From Achromobacter spanius (lineage in GTDB: Bacteria > Pseudomonadota > Gammaproteobacteria > Burkholderiales > Burkholderiaceae_B): DNA of 64,000 bases. The stretch spans positions 6,386,001-6,450,000 of the forward strand of contig NZ_CP034689.1 in the NCBI RefSeq assembly GCF_003994415.1. Reading direction: 5' to 3'. The translations under genes and the position numbers were made by a program. The notes under the pieces are model-generated. The model was not told the DNA's origin, made no database searches, and worked only from the letters and a program-made list of their open reading frames with translations. The number at the start of each line of letters is the position of its first letter. Position 1 is the stretch's first letter. Positions 27,543 to 36,583 of this stretch are shown piece after piece.

Positions 27543-29677
27543 CGGGCCGCGGTGGCCTCGGCGCCGGGCGGCACGATGTTGCCCAGCCGCTCTTTCAGCG
27601 ACTGCGGCTGGCCGGAGAACATCGCCGCGTAGTACACCGAGTTGGACATCACGTTCTTCACGTAGGTGCGGGTTTCGTTGAACGGAATGGTCTCGGCGAA
27701 GATGGCGCCTTCAATGGGATGCGAGAAGGTCGCGCGCCAGTTCTGCGGGCGCCGCGGGCCCGCGTTGTAGCCGGCACTGGCCATCATCTGCGACCCATCC
27801 AGGTCGCGCAGCACCATGTTCAGGTAGTTGGTGCCCAGTTCAGTGTTGGTGTCGAAATCGTTCACGCTGGACGGCGTGAAATCCGTCATGCCGATCTTGC
27901 CCGCCACCCACTTGGCCGTGGCCGGCATCAGTTGCATCAGGCCCGACGCACCCACGTGCGAACGCGCGTCCATGATGAAGCGCGATTCCTGGCGGATCAG
28001 GCCATAGACCCAGGCGGGGTCCAGCGCAATGGCGTTGGCCTTGGCCGTGACGCGGCCTTCGAATGGCGCGATGAAGCGCTGCGAAAAGTCGAACTCTTTT
28101 TCCGTACGGTCGGACGTATTGACCACGCGGTCGTAGATGTTCTCGGCGCGAGCCAGCTCGGCGGCGGCCATCAGTTGGCGGTCGTTCATGCCGCGCAGCG
28201 TGAAATTCCATTCAGGCACTGCTTCGCCACGCCAACCCAGGCGGAACAGTTGCACAGCCCGTTGCAGCCCGGGGTTGGCGCGCGCTTCGGCGATTTCGCT
28301 GTCGGTGATGGGCGCCGGACGCGGCGGCACGTTGATGCGCCGGCCCAATTCCTCGGAAGCCAACTGGCCGTAGAAATCGAAGCGGTCGGCAATGCTGGCG
28401 TACAGCGTGTTGGCGTCGTCCTTGCGGCCGGTGGCAGCCAGACCGCGCGCCTTCCAGTACACCCACGACGGGTCGTCGCGCTGCGACGCCGGCATGTCGT
28501 CAATGGAGGCGATGACCCATTTCCAGTCAATCTTGGGCTGGCGCAAGGCGGCGCGCACCTTCCACCCCGCGTTGTACTCCGTCATGCGGATGTGGCCGGC
28601 TTCGTGGTACCAGTCGTCGGCACGGCTATCCATGCGCAGCGCGGCGATCAGCGCGTATTGCCCACGCACCCAGGCCAGATTCGGCTTGGACATGGACTTG
28701 GCCCATTCGCGGCGCAGGTAGGAATCCGCAACCCCGACGTCCGCCCGCGCCAGCCGGGCCAACGCGATGGTCACGAGTTCTTTCTCGTTGCGGCCCACCG
28801 GCATGCGATCTTGCCGGGTCAGCCACTTCATCGGGTCCTTCATGAGGACGTCGTAGGTTTTCAGGTCGCGCGGCTCGAACATGTATTGCGCAAACTTGCG
28901 CGCATTGGAGGTTTTGTCGTCCTCGATGGCGTCACGTAACTGCGGTTCCAGTTGTTGCCAGCCCAACACACCGTCCGCCACCAGTTGGTCGTACAGCGCC
29001 CAACAAGCGCTGCCCGGCGCGAAGACAGACATCGCCTGCTCGGCCGTGGCGCGCTGGCCAGTCATGTGCTTGGCGTCCAGGATGGCGCATTCGATCTGGC
29101 TATTGCTGTTCTTCACGGGCGCCAGCTTGCGCACGGTGTCGAAGTCGCCGCTGCGGGCGGCGGCCAGCAGCCAATCGCCACGCAAGCGGTCGGCCAGATA
29201 GGCATCGCCGTTGCTGCTGATGAAGCGCTGCAGGTCGGCCGTGGGGCGGGCGCTGGCGGGTGCAGTCCAGAGTTGATAGCGCAGCAGCCAGTATTCGGGG
29301 TACATGCCCAGCGTGTCGGACTTGGCCTGCGGCACCAAGGCGCCCAGGATGGACCATTGCTTGCGGCTCATGGCGGCGCGCGCGGCGACAACGGCGGCCA
29401 GGGCGGGGGTTTCAGCGGTGGGCGGCAGGCCGGCCAGCACCACAGGCGGCACGGCAATGACGGGTTGGGCGGATTGGGGGGTTTGGGCAGCGGTTGGGGC
29501 TGGCGCGCTGATGGCGGCGTTGCGTTGTTGCGCATCGACCGGTGCACAGGCGGCGGTGAAGAGCGCCAGCAAGGGCAGCCAGCGGCGCAGGCCAGCGCGC
29601 GGGGTCGGTGCGAACGCGCCTTGCGGGGATTTCCGGCGAGTTTTCTGATACCGTCCAGATTGCTGCGCTTGTGTCAT
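27539..29677 (-). CDS. slt: Soluble lytic murein transglycosylase Slt
   Basis: 712 residues. It cleaves the glycan strands of peptidoglycan in the periplasm, leaving 1,6-anhydromuramyl ends. A basic N-terminus and a signal sequence (LRRWLPLLALFTAAC, cysteine at 44, a possible weak lipobox) precede an alpha-superhelical U-shaped domain. The catalytic SLT domain is C-terminal, with the acid in LIRQESRF (about residue 565), GLMQLMPATA and YNAGPRRPQNW. The frame is open far upstream, but ATG at 29677 is chosen because GAGGG lies seven bases before it. Confidence 0.9.
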   Translation of the reverse strand: MTQAQQSGRYQKTRRKSPQGAFAPTPRAGLRRWLPLLALFTAACAPVDAQQRNAAISAPAPTAAQTPQSAQPVIAVPPVVLAGLPPTAETPALAAVVAARAAMSRKQWSILGALVPQAKSDTLGMYPEYWLLRYQLWTAPASARPTADLQRFISSNGDAYLADRLRGDWLLAAARSGDFDTVRKLAPVKNSNSQIECAILDAKHMTGQRATAEQAMSVFAPGSACWALYDQLVADGVLGWQQLEPQLRDAIEDDKTSNARKFAQYMFEPRDLKTYDVLMKDPMKWLTRQDRMPVGRNEKELVTIALARLARADVGVADSYLRREWAKSMSKPNLAWVRGQYALIAALRMDSRADDWYHEAGHIRMTEYNAGWKVRAALRQPKIDWKWVIASIDDMPASQRDDPSWVYWKARGLAATGRKDDANTLYASIADRFDFYGQLASEELGRRINVPPRPAPITDSEIAEARANPGLQRAVQLFRLGWRGEAVPEWNFTLRGMNDRQLMAAAELARAENIYDRVVNTSDRTEKEFDFSQRFIAPFEGRVTAKANAIALDPAWVYGLIRQESRFIMDARSHVGASGLMQLMPATAKWVAGKIGMTDFTPSSVNDFDTNTELGTNYLNMVLRDLDGSQMMASAGYNAGPRRPQNWRATFSHPIEGAIFAETIPFNETRTYVKNVMSNSVYYAAMFSGQPQSLKERLGNIVPPGAEATAAR

Positions 29678-29839
29678 GCCGCGTCCCTCATTTACCGTCA
29701 TACCAAGGCCTTGCCGCACGCCTGCATGCACATCGGCATGCTGCTTTGCAGGCCGCCTTGCACACCGCGTTGCACACCCGATTCCAGCAGCTTCGCTTTC
29801 ATCTTCGCCTTCATTGTCCACCCCCATTACAGCCACTGC

Positions 29840-30514
29840 ATGACTACGCAAAATACTCCAGAGGATACCGCAGTCCAGCACCGTACGCGATTGCGGAAAC
29901 TGCGTGCCGAGATGCCCGAAGACCAGCGCAGCCGGGGCGGTTTGCTGATGCGCGCGCGGCTGTTCACCTGGCTGAACGTGGCCCGCGACGAGGCCCGGCG
30001 CGCAGGGCGCGCGGCGCCCGCCACCGTGGCCGCCTTCTGGCCCCTGGAAGGCGAACCCGACCTGCGCCCGCTGCTGACGCAATGGGTGGAAAACGGCGTG
30101 GCCGTGGCGCTGCCCGTGGTGCGCGCGCGCAATGCGCCGCTGGCCTTCCTGCCCTGGACGCCTGAGGCCGAGCTTCGCGCCGGCCCGTACGGCATCCAGG
30201 AGCCCGTGGCCGGCCCCGACGTGCTGCCGGACGTGGTCCTGGTGCCCACGCTGGGTTACACGGAACACGGCGACCGCCTGGGTTATGGCGCCGGCTACTA
30301 CGACCGCACGCTGGCCGCCTTGCGCGACCGCGGCCATCCTTTCATCACCATTGGCATCGCCTGGAGCTGCGGCGAGCTGGACGCCGACTATCAGGCCGCC
30401 CCGCACGACTTTCCGCTGGACGCCGTACTGACCCAGGACGGCTGGGTGCCAGAGGCCCCGCTTTCAGAAGGCGCCACGGGCGGCACCACCCTGCATACGT
30501 TCCGCATGAACTGA
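29840..30514 (+). CDS. fau: 5-formyltetrahydrofolate cyclo-ligase
   Basis: 224 residues. It converts 5-formyl-THF to 5,10-methenyl-THF with ATP. The N-terminal RTRLRKLRAEMPEDQRSRGG and the ATP/phosphate loop GDRLGYGAGYYDRTLA are diagnostic. ATG at 29840 is used; the open frame upstream runs antisense through slt and is not coding. It is divergent from slt, with 160 bases between. No 6S RNA gene, which often lies upstream of this gene, could be recognised in that gap. Confidence 0.9.
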   Translation: MTTQNTPEDTAVQHRTRLRKLRAEMPEDQRSRGGLLMRARLFTWLNVARDEARRAGRAAPATVAAFWPLEGEPDLRPLLTQWVENGVAVALPVVRARNAPLAFLPWTPEAELRAGPYGIQEPVAGPDVLPDVVLVPTLGYTEHGDRLGYGAGYYDRTLAALRDRGHPFITIGIAWSCGELDADYQAAPHDFPLDAVLTQDGWVPEAPLSEGATGGTTLHTFRMN

Positions 30515-30538
30515 CGCACCAGAACCGCCCGGCGGCGC

Positions 30539-30553
30539 GCACCAAATTGGTGC
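30539..30553. promoter_or_regulatory. NtrC-binding site (enhancer) of the Anbu operon
   Basis: GCACC-N5-GGTGC with arms extending to GCACCAA/TTGGTGC, an essentially perfect match to the NtrC consensus. Its centre is about 106 bases upstream of the start point predicted from the sigma-54 promoter at 30626, a usual enhancer distance. Confidence 0.75.
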
Positions 30554-30625
30554 CATCAACCGCCGAGGGGATGGTGTTTCAGCGCCCTTGAGAGGATATT
30601 TCTCCCAAGGCGTGTCCCCAAAAGC

Positions 30626-30641
30626 TGGCACGCAGGTTGCT
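30626..30641 (+). promoter_or_regulatory. Sigma-54 promoter of the ATP-grasp/Anbu operon
   Basis: TGGCACG-N4-TTGCT matches the -24/-12 consensus of RpoN promoters, including the invariant GG and GC with correct spacing. It lies 92 bases before the first gene. With the NtrC site upstream it predicts induction under nitrogen limitation. Confidence 0.82.
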
Positions 30642-30732
30642 TGTTAGTTTGTGACCGGCCGAGCATTGGCCGGGTTGACCGCGTGCAAGCCGGCCACCAC
30701 AAGCCGGTAGCAGGCACAGCATTGGAGGAGCC

Positions 30733-32163
30733 ATGAAGGACAGAACATCCCGTCCCGCCGCTTATGACGAAATGCGCGAAGGCGCAGGCGGCATACGCTC
30801 CCACTACCAGGCGTTCGAACGCTGGCACCAAGAGCAATCGGCCGAGGCCATGGCCGTGCGCCGCCTGGAAGCCGACCTGAGCTTTCGCCGGGTCGGCATC
30901 ACGTTTTCGGTGGCGGGCGACGCCGCCGGCACCGAGCGCCTGATCCCGTTCGACCTGATCCCCCGGATCATTCCCGCCGACGAATGGCGCCACCTGGAAG
31001 CCGGCCTGAAGCAGCGCGTGCGCGCGCTGAACATGTTCATCCACGACATCTATCACGGCCACGACATCGTGCGCGCCGGCATCGTGCCGGCCGAACAGGT
31101 CTTTCTGAACGCCCAGTACCGCCCTGAAATGCAGGACGTGGATGTGGCCGAGGACATCTACTGCCACATCGCCGGCGTGGACATCGTGCGGGCCGGCGCG
31201 GGCGAATTCTATGTGCTGGAAGACAATCTGCGCGTGCCGTCGGGCGTGTCCTACATGCTTGAAAACCGCAAGATGTCGATGCGGCTGATGCCCGATGCGT
31301 TCAGCCGCATCAAGGTTGAACCGGTGGCGCATTACCCCGACCTGCTGCTGGACAACCTGCGCGAAGTCGCCCCGCATGGCGGCGACGACCCCACCGTGGT
31401 GGTGCTGACGCCCGGCATGTACAACTCGGCCTACTTCGAACACGCCTTTTTGGCGCAGCAAATGGGCGTGGAACTGGTCGAAGGGCAAGACCTGTTCGTC
31501 GAACAGAACACCGTCTACATGCGCACCACGCAAGGCCCGCGCAAGGTGGACGTCATCTACCGCCGCCTGGACGACGACTTTCTTGACCCGTTGTCGTTTC
31601 GCGCCGACTCGGCCCTGGGCGTGCCCGGACTGCTGTCGGTGTATCGCGCCGGCCGCGTCACGCTGGCCAACGCCATCGGCACCGGCATCGCCGACGACAA
31701 GTCCACCTATCTATACGTGCCTGACATGATTCGGTTCTATCTCAGCGAAGAGCCCATCCTGTCCAACGTGCCGACCTGGCGCTGCGGCCGGCCCAGCGAG
31801 CTTTCCCACGTGCTGGCCAACATGCACGAGCTGGTGGTGAAGGAAGTGCATGGCGCCGGCGGCTACGGCATGCTGGTGGGCCCGTCCGCCAGCCACGCCG
31901 AGATCGACGCCTTCAAGGACCGCGTGCGCGCCAACCCCGGCAACTACATCGCGCAACCCACGCTGGCGCTGTCCACCGTGCCCACCTACGTGGAATCCGG
32001 CGTGGCGCCGCGCCACGTCGACCTGCGCCCCTACGTGCTGTGCGGCAAGGACATCCGCACCGTGCCCGGCGGCCTGTGCCGCGTGGCGCTGACCGAAGGC
32101 TCGCTGGTGGTCAACAGCAGCCAGGGCGGCGGCACCAAAGACACCTGGGTTCTGGAGGACTGA
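30733..32163 (+). CDS. Circularly permuted ATP-grasp protein (type 2)
   Basis: 476 residues. The family (DUF404/DUF407 region) is predicted to form amide or peptide bonds through acyl-phosphate intermediates. Recognisable segments are FHDIYHGHDIVRAGIVPAEQ (seen as FIHDIYHGHDIVRAGIVP), GVSYMLENRKMSMRLMPDAF, VLTPGMYNSAYFEHAFLAQQ and the C-terminal LRPYVLCGKDI. AGGAG lies nine bases before the ATG. It is first in an operon with alpha-E, transglutaminase-like and Anbu genes, a set known to travel together. The natural substrate is not known. Confidence 0.9.
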   Translation: MKDRTSRPAAYDEMREGAGGIRSHYQAFERWHQEQSAEAMAVRRLEADLSFRRVGITFSVAGDAAGTERLIPFDLIPRIIPADEWRHLEAGLKQRVRALNMFIHDIYHGHDIVRAGIVPAEQVFLNAQYRPEMQDVDVAEDIYCHIAGVDIVRAGAGEFYVLEDNLRVPSGVSYMLENRKMSMRLMPDAFSRIKVEPVAHYPDLLLDNLREVAPHGGDDPTVVVLTPGMYNSAYFEHAFLAQQMGVELVEGQDLFVEQNTVYMRTTQGPRKVDVIYRRLDDDFLDPLSFRADSALGVPGLLSVYRAGRVTLANAIGTGIADDKSTYLYVPDMIRFYLSEEPILSNVPTWRCGRPSELSHVLANMHELVVKEVHGAGGYGMLVGPSASHAEIDAFKDRVRANPGNYIAQPTLALSTVPTYVESGVAPRHVDLRPYVLCGKDIRTVPGGLCRVALTEGSLVVNSSQGGGTKDTWVLED

Positions 32164-32165
32164 AC

Positions 32166-33140
32166 ATGCTGAGCCGTACCGCCGACAACCTGTTCTGGAT
32201 GTGCCGCTACATTGAGCGCGCTGAAAACACCGCGCGCATGCTGGACGTGAACCTGCAGATGTCGCTGCTGCCGCAAGACCCGCAAACGCGCGAAGGCTCG
32301 TGGCTGGGCGTGCTGCGCATCTCTGAACTGCAAGGGCTTTATCAAAGCAAGTACGAAACCATCTCGCCGCACGACGTGCTGCAGTACATGGTGCGCGACC
32401 CGGAAAACGCCTCGTCCATCTATTCCTGCATGCGCGCCGCCCGGGAAAACGCGCGCGCCGTGCGCGGCAGCCTGACCACCGAAGTCTGGGAGACCTACAA
32501 CACCACCTGGCTGGAACTGCTCAAGCACCTGCATACCGGCCTGTTGGAACGCAACCCCGGCGAATTTTTCGAATGGGTGAAGTTCCGCTCGCACCTGGCG
32601 CGCGGCGTCACCATCGGCACCATGCTGGAAGACGAGGCGCTGTACTTCCTGCGCATCGGCATGCATCTGGAGCGCGCGGACAACACCGCCCGCATGCTGG
32701 ACGTGAAATTCCATGAACGCGGCAGCAACGGCACGATGGAGCCGCGCGGCGAACCGGCCGGCACCGCCGCGCTGCAAAGCGAGTTCTATCGCTGGTCGGC
32801 GCTGCTGAGTTCTGTGTCCGGGCTTGAGATCTACCGCAAGGTGTATCGCGACGTCATCACGCCTGACCGCGTGGCCGAGCTGCTGATCCTGCACCCCGAT
32901 ATGCCGCGTTCGCTGCTGGCGTCGATGCGCGCGGTGTCCGAGGACCTGGCGCGCGTGTCGAACCAGCGCTCGACCGAAACCCAGCGGCGCGCGGGCATGC
33001 TGTGCGCCGAACTGCAATTCGGCCGCGTCGAAGACATCCTGGATAGCGGCCTGCACCAATACCTGGACCATTTCCTGGACCGCATCAACGACCTGGGCAA
33101 CCGGATCAGCCAGGACTTCCTGGTTCCGCTGTCGGCATAA
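32166..33140 (+). CDS. Alpha-E domain protein (DUF403)
   Basis: 324 residues, almost wholly alpha-helical. The N-terminal MLSRTADNLFWMCRYIERAENTARML repeats an ExxDNTARML-type motif in the second half (HLERADNTARMLDVKFHE), suggesting an internal duplication. These proteins nearly always accompany the circularly permuted ATP-grasp enzyme and may form its partner or scaffold. It starts two bases after the ATP-grasp stop. No catalytic function is established for the family. Confidence 0.9.
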   Translation: MLSRTADNLFWMCRYIERAENTARMLDVNLQMSLLPQDPQTREGSWLGVLRISELQGLYQSKYETISPHDVLQYMVRDPENASSIYSCMRAARENARAVRGSLTTEVWETYNTTWLELLKHLHTGLLERNPGEFFEWVKFRSHLARGVTIGTMLEDEALYFLRIGMHLERADNTARMLDVKFHERGSNGTMEPRGEPAGTAALQSEFYRWSALLSSVSGLEIYRKVYRDVITPDRVAELLILHPDMPRSLLASMRAVSEDLARVSNQRSTETQRRAGMLCAELQFGRVEDILDSGLHQYLDHFLDRINDLGNRISQDFLVPLSA

Positions 33141-33155
33141 CCTGGAGACAGCACC

Positions 33156-33959
33156 ATGAAACAGTTCATCACGCACATCACCCACTACCGCTACACCGCA
33201 CCGGTCACCTACAGCATCCAGACGCTGCGCCTGACCCCACGCGACGACGAGCACCAGCGCCTGCTGCGCTGGAACATCGAAGCCCCGGGCGCGCTGGAAA
33301 AGCAGGTGGATGCCTACGGCAACATTACGCACACGCTGACCTTGAACCGCCCCCACACCGATATTGAATTGCGCGTGGTGGGGCAGGTGCAGGTGGCGCC
33401 GTTGACGCGCGGTCTGCTGGGCGGCGAAGACAGCCGCCTGCCGGTGCACGCCTATTGCGTGCAGACCTCGTTGACGCAAGCCGACGACACCATTCTTGCC
33501 TTTGTGCGCAGCGTGCTGCCCAACGGCATCACCACCCCGGACGACATCCTGGCGCTGGCCAACGCCATCAGCGACCGGGTTGCCTACGAGCCCGGCACCA
33601 CCGACGTCACCACGGCGGCCAACCAGGTCCTGGCGATGGGCCACGGCGTGTGCCAGGACCACGCCCACCTGTTCCTGGCCTGCGTGCGCGGCCTGGGCGT
33701 GCCCGCGCGCTACGTCAGCGGCTACGTGCACACCACCACCGAACACTCGGCCAGCCATGCCTGGGCCGACGTGTGGCTGGCCGATATCGGCTGGACCAGC
33801 GTCGACATCACCAACCGCCAGTTCGCCTCGGACAGCCATTGCCGCCTGGCCGTGGCGCGCGACTATGACTCGGCTTCGCCGGTGCGCGGCGTGCGCAGCG
33901 GCGGCGGCGAAGAATCCATGGAGATCAGCGTGCAGGTGCAAACATCTGGCCAGCAATAA
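33156..33959 (+). CDS. Transglutaminase-like cysteine protease/transferase
   Basis: 267 residues. An N-terminal beta-domain typical of this subfamily (THYRYTAPVTYSIQTLRLTPR) precedes the transglutaminase core with the Cys-His-Asp triad: cysteine in GHGVCQDHAHLFLACVR, histidine in SASHAWADVWL, and aspartate in IGWTSVDITN. It probably cleaves or forms isopeptide/amide bonds on the product made by the ATP-grasp enzyme. It is coded in the same operon, 15 bases after alpha-E. Confidence 0.9.
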   Translation: MKQFITHITHYRYTAPVTYSIQTLRLTPRDDEHQRLLRWNIEAPGALEKQVDAYGNITHTLTLNRPHTDIELRVVGQVQVAPLTRGLLGGEDSRLPVHAYCVQTSLTQADDTILAFVRSVLPNGITTPDDILALANAISDRVAYEPGTTDVTTAANQVLAMGHGVCQDHAHLFLACVRGLGVPARYVSGYVHTTTEHSASHAWADVWLADIGWTSVDITNRQFASDSHCRLAVARDYDSASPVRGVRSGGGEESMEISVQVQTSGQQ

Positions 33960-34013
33960 CCGCCGCGCCCGCGCCGCAATACAATGCGGCGTGGTTTCTC
34001 CAAATTTTCGATC

Positions 34014-34877
34014 ATGACCTACTGCGTAGCCGCCCGCCTTGACGCTGGCCTGGTATTTCTTTCTGACTCCCGCACCAATGCGGGCGTCGACCAGATCAGC
34101 GTCTTCCGAAAGATGACCGTCTTCGAACGACCAGGCGAACGCGTCATGGTCATGATGACGTCCGGCAACCTGGCCGTCAGCCAGGCCGTGCTGCATGCGC
34201 TGGCCCGCCAGCACGACGAAGGCGGCGACACCATCTGGACCGCCACCGACCTGTTCGAGGCCACCCGCTGCGTGGGTGCCGCCGTGCGCGAGGTCTATCA
34301 GCGCGAAGCCCCTGCCCTGCACGAGCAAGGCGTGGACTTCAACGTCAGCATCATCTTCGGGGGACAGATCGGCAGCGAACGCTGCCGCCTGTTCCAGGTT
34401 TACGCGGCCGGCAATTTCATTGAAGCCGGCCTGGAATGTCCGTATTTCCAGATCGGCGAAGCCAAGTACGGCAAGCCCATCCTGGACCGTGTGCTGCGCC
34501 CAGACACGTCGCTGGACGAAGCCGCCAAGTGCGCGCTGATTTCCATGGACTCGACCTTGCGGTCGAACATTTCCGTGGGCCTGCCGCTGGATTTGCTGGT
34601 CTATGACACCAACGCCCTGCGCGTCACGCACTTTGCCAGCATCGACGAAAACAACGAGTACTTCCGCATGATCCGTGGCACCTGGGGCGAACGCCTGCGC
34701 CAGGTGTTCGCCGAGATCCCCGACCCGCTCTGGACCAACCCCGACGATCCCAGCTCGCTGGTGCCCTTGAGCCGCATCCATCAGCCGATACGCATCGAGC
34801 CGGTGAATACGCCCGAACCCAGCTACCCCACCCCGCAGGTGCTGGCGCAAGATCCGGGCAAAGACCAGGCGAGTTAA
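34014..34877 (+). CDS. Anbu, ancestral proteasome-like peptidase
   Basis: 287 residues, Ntn-hydrolase fold of the proteasome beta-subunit type. After removal of Met1 the sequence TYCVAARLDAGLVFLSDSRT exposes the catalytic threonine; aspartate in SDSR and lysine at residue 33 (SVFRKMTVFE) complete the active site. The start at 34014 is chosen because it gives this N-terminal Thr. Anbu assembles into open helical rings. Its linkage to ATP-grasp, alpha-E and transglutaminase genes is conserved in bacteria. The substrate remains unknown. Confidence 0.9.
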   Translation: MTYCVAARLDAGLVFLSDSRTNAGVDQISVFRKMTVFERPGERVMVMMTSGNLAVSQAVLHALARQHDEGGDTIWTATDLFEATRCVGAAVREVYQREAPALHEQGVDFNVSIIFGGQIGSERCRLFQVYAAGNFIEAGLECPYFQIGEAKYGKPILDRVLRPDTSLDEAAKCALISMDSTLRSNISVGLPLDLLVYDTNALRVTHFASIDENNEYFRMIRGTWGERLRQVFAEIPDPLWTNPDDPSSLVPLSRIHQPIRIEPVNTPEPSYPTPQVLAQDPGKDQAS

Positions 34878-34931
34878 AGACCCGCCGCATTGGATAGCGG
34901 CGGCTGTCTCGCCCCGAGTTGCGCCAGCGCG

Positions 34932-35028
34932 CGTTAACCCCCCCGGGTATCTCCGGCATTAACCCCTGGGTTATCTGCCGCATTAACCCCTGGGTTATCT
35001 GCCGCGTTTCCCCCTGGGTTGCCTCTCG
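34932..35028. repeat. Four tandem 24-bp repeats with palindromic core
   Basis: Two exact copies of a 24-base unit (34957-34980 and 34981-35004) are flanked by degenerate copies at 34932-34956 and 35005-35028. Each exact unit holds the palindrome TAACCCCTGGGTTA. The block lies about 150 bases upstream of the Bug receptor gene and could be a multi-copy operator or an unstable tandem repeat. Confidence 0.75.
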
Positions 35029-35174
35029 CGTCCCCCCCTTTCCACTTGCCGAAACCCGGCTTGTGAAACGGCGAATTCTCATCCTTGGCGTCACGGGCCA
35101 CACTGGTTGCGGCCTGCATTGCGCACGTCCGTTGACGCATGCCGGGCACGAGAAAAAACCACAAGGAGCGAGAC

Positions 35175-36173
35175 ATGCCCAATATCTTCGGGCGCGCGGC
35201 AACGCGCGCAGCCTGGCCCGTGCTGGCCCTGTCATGCCTTGCCTGGGGTTCCGCCAGCGCGCAAGGCGCCTATCCCAACCATCCCATTTCGCTGGTGGTG
35301 CCGTTCGCGGCCGGCGGCCCAACCGATGTGGTCGCCCGCAGCCTGGGCGCGTCCATGGCCAAGACGTTGGGGCAAAGTGTCGTGATCGAAAACCGCACCG
35401 GCGCGGGTGGCACGCTGGCCTCGCAACACGTGGCGCGCGCCGCGCCGGACGGCTACACCTTCCTGATCCATCACAACGGCATGGCGACCGCCCCGGCGCT
35501 GTACCGCAAGCTGTCGTACAACCCCCTGACGGACTTCGCCTATGTCGGCCAGGTCGCGGACGTGCCCATGACCTTGCTGGGCCGCAAGGACCTGCCAGCC
35601 GACGGCATGGCGGGCTTTATCAAGTACGCCCGCGAAAACGGCAACAAGGTCAACCTGGCCAACGCAGGCCTGGGCGCGGTATCGCAGTTGTGCGGCATGC
35701 TGTTGCAGGAAGCGCTGGGTGTGCAGTTCACCGCCGTGCCCTATGCCGGCACGGCCCCCGCCATGACGGCGCTGCTGGGCGGCCAGGTGGATGTGCTGTG
35801 CGACCAGACCACGCAGACCATCCCGCAGATCAAAGCCGACCGCGTGAAGCTATTTGGCGTCACCACGCTGGACCGCATCAAAACACTGCCTGACGCACCG
35901 ACCTTGCAGGAAGCCGGCTTGAAGGGGTTCGAGGTAAAGGTCTGGCACGGCGTCTATGCGCCCAAGGGCACGCCGCCCGAAGCCATCAACAAGTTCAACG
36001 CGGCGCTGCGCACGGCCCTGAAAGACCCGGCATTCACGCAGAAAATGGCAGAATTGGGCGCCGAGATCGTGCCAGAATCAAAGCAGACGCCAGAAGGCCT
36101 GCAAACCTGGCTGCAATCCGAAATCAACAAATGGGGAGGCGTCATCCGCAAGGTAGGCGTCTACGCGGACTAA
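35175..36173 (+). CDS. Tripartite tricarboxylate transporter receptor, Bug family
   Basis: 332 residues. A signal peptide (ending ASAQG, about residue 32) precedes the two-lobed TctC/Bug fold, with YPNHPISLVVPFAAGGPTDVVAR and GQSVVIENRTGAGGTLAS typical of this large periplasmic family. The start is set by AAGGAG about eight bases upstream. Bug proteins capture carboxylates, but TctA/TctB permease genes are not nearby, so it may share a permease or act in sensing. A 30-base part of its 3' region (36008-36037) recurs after the IS110 element. Confidence 0.9.
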   Translation: MPNIFGRAATRAAWPVLALSCLAWGSASAQGAYPNHPISLVVPFAAGGPTDVVARSLGASMAKTLGQSVVIENRTGAGGTLASQHVARAAPDGYTFLIHHNGMATAPALYRKLSYNPLTDFAYVGQVADVPMTLLGRKDLPADGMAGFIKYARENGNKVNLANAGLGAVSQLCGMLLQEALGVQFTAVPYAGTAPAMTALLGGQVDVLCDQTTQTIPQIKADRVKLFGVTTLDRIKTLPDAPTLQEAGLKGFEVKVWHGVYAPKGTPPEAINKFNAALRTALKDPAFTQKMAELGAEIVPESKQTPEGLQTWLQSEINKWGGVIRKVGVYAD

Positions 36174-36185
36174 ACACAACGGCAC

Positions 36186-36363
36186 GTAGGATGGGTGTAG
36201 CGCGCAAGGCTCGAGGCAAGAACCCAAACAGAGATCGCGCGCAACCCATCAAGCAACCGCGAACAGCGCACAACCTGGCGAAGAACCCAGACCGTGATCG
36301 ATGGGTTCCGCGCGGCGCGGCATCGCATTCTTGTGCCAAGCCGCGCGCGCTTCACCCATCCTT
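36186..36363. repeat. Palindromic MITE-like repeat, copy A
   Basis: The ends GTAGGATGGGTGTAGCGCGC and the reverse complement GCGCGCTTCACCCATCCTTG are imperfect terminal inverted repeats. Inside lies a second inverted pair, CGCGCAACCCATCAAG against GATGGGTTCCGCGCG. The same arrangement recurs at 59766-60005. No coding sequence is visible within. Confidence 0.7.
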
Positions 36364-36365
36364 GT

Positions 36366-36583
36366 ATGTTTTCATAGCACTTACCGATCTTGCTTCGGGG
36401 GTGCTGGGGATCGGGACGCACCCATCCATCAGCCGTCACTAGCGGACTGACGTCGGTAGATATCCCACCCCGCCCAAATACGTCGATTAAGAATCTAGCG
36501 GCCATGACCGCCGATTGATCGCAAGGTAACGAATCGGGCGCGGCTTCCCCAGCAGACACAACGCTATCGCAGGGAGTCTAGAG
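36366..36583 (+). ncRNA. Non-coding 5' region of IS110 element, candidate bridge RNA
   Basis: The 218 bases before the transposase carry no gene. IS110-group elements encode their bridge RNA, which recognises target and donor DNA, in this position. Short hairpins are visible: GGGTGC/GCACCC (36399-36404 with 36418-36423) and GCGG/CCGC (36498-36501 with 36508-36511). The exact RNA ends and guide loops cannot be set by eye. Confidence 0.4.

Noticed and set aside
29678..29839. Possible 6S RNA gene upstream of the 5-formyl-THF cyclo-ligase
   Set aside because: 6S RNA often lies there, but the gap is only 162 bases and shows no long imperfect helix with a central bubble; only short GC repeats are visible.
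32031..34850. 939-codon minus-strand open frame over the alpha-E, transglutaminase and Anbu genes
   Set aside because: It is antisense to three clear genes and has no recognisable domain.
35139..35174. Earlier start of the Bug receptor at 35139
   Set aside because: It would put a charged stretch before the signal peptide; AAGGAG supports the start at 35175.
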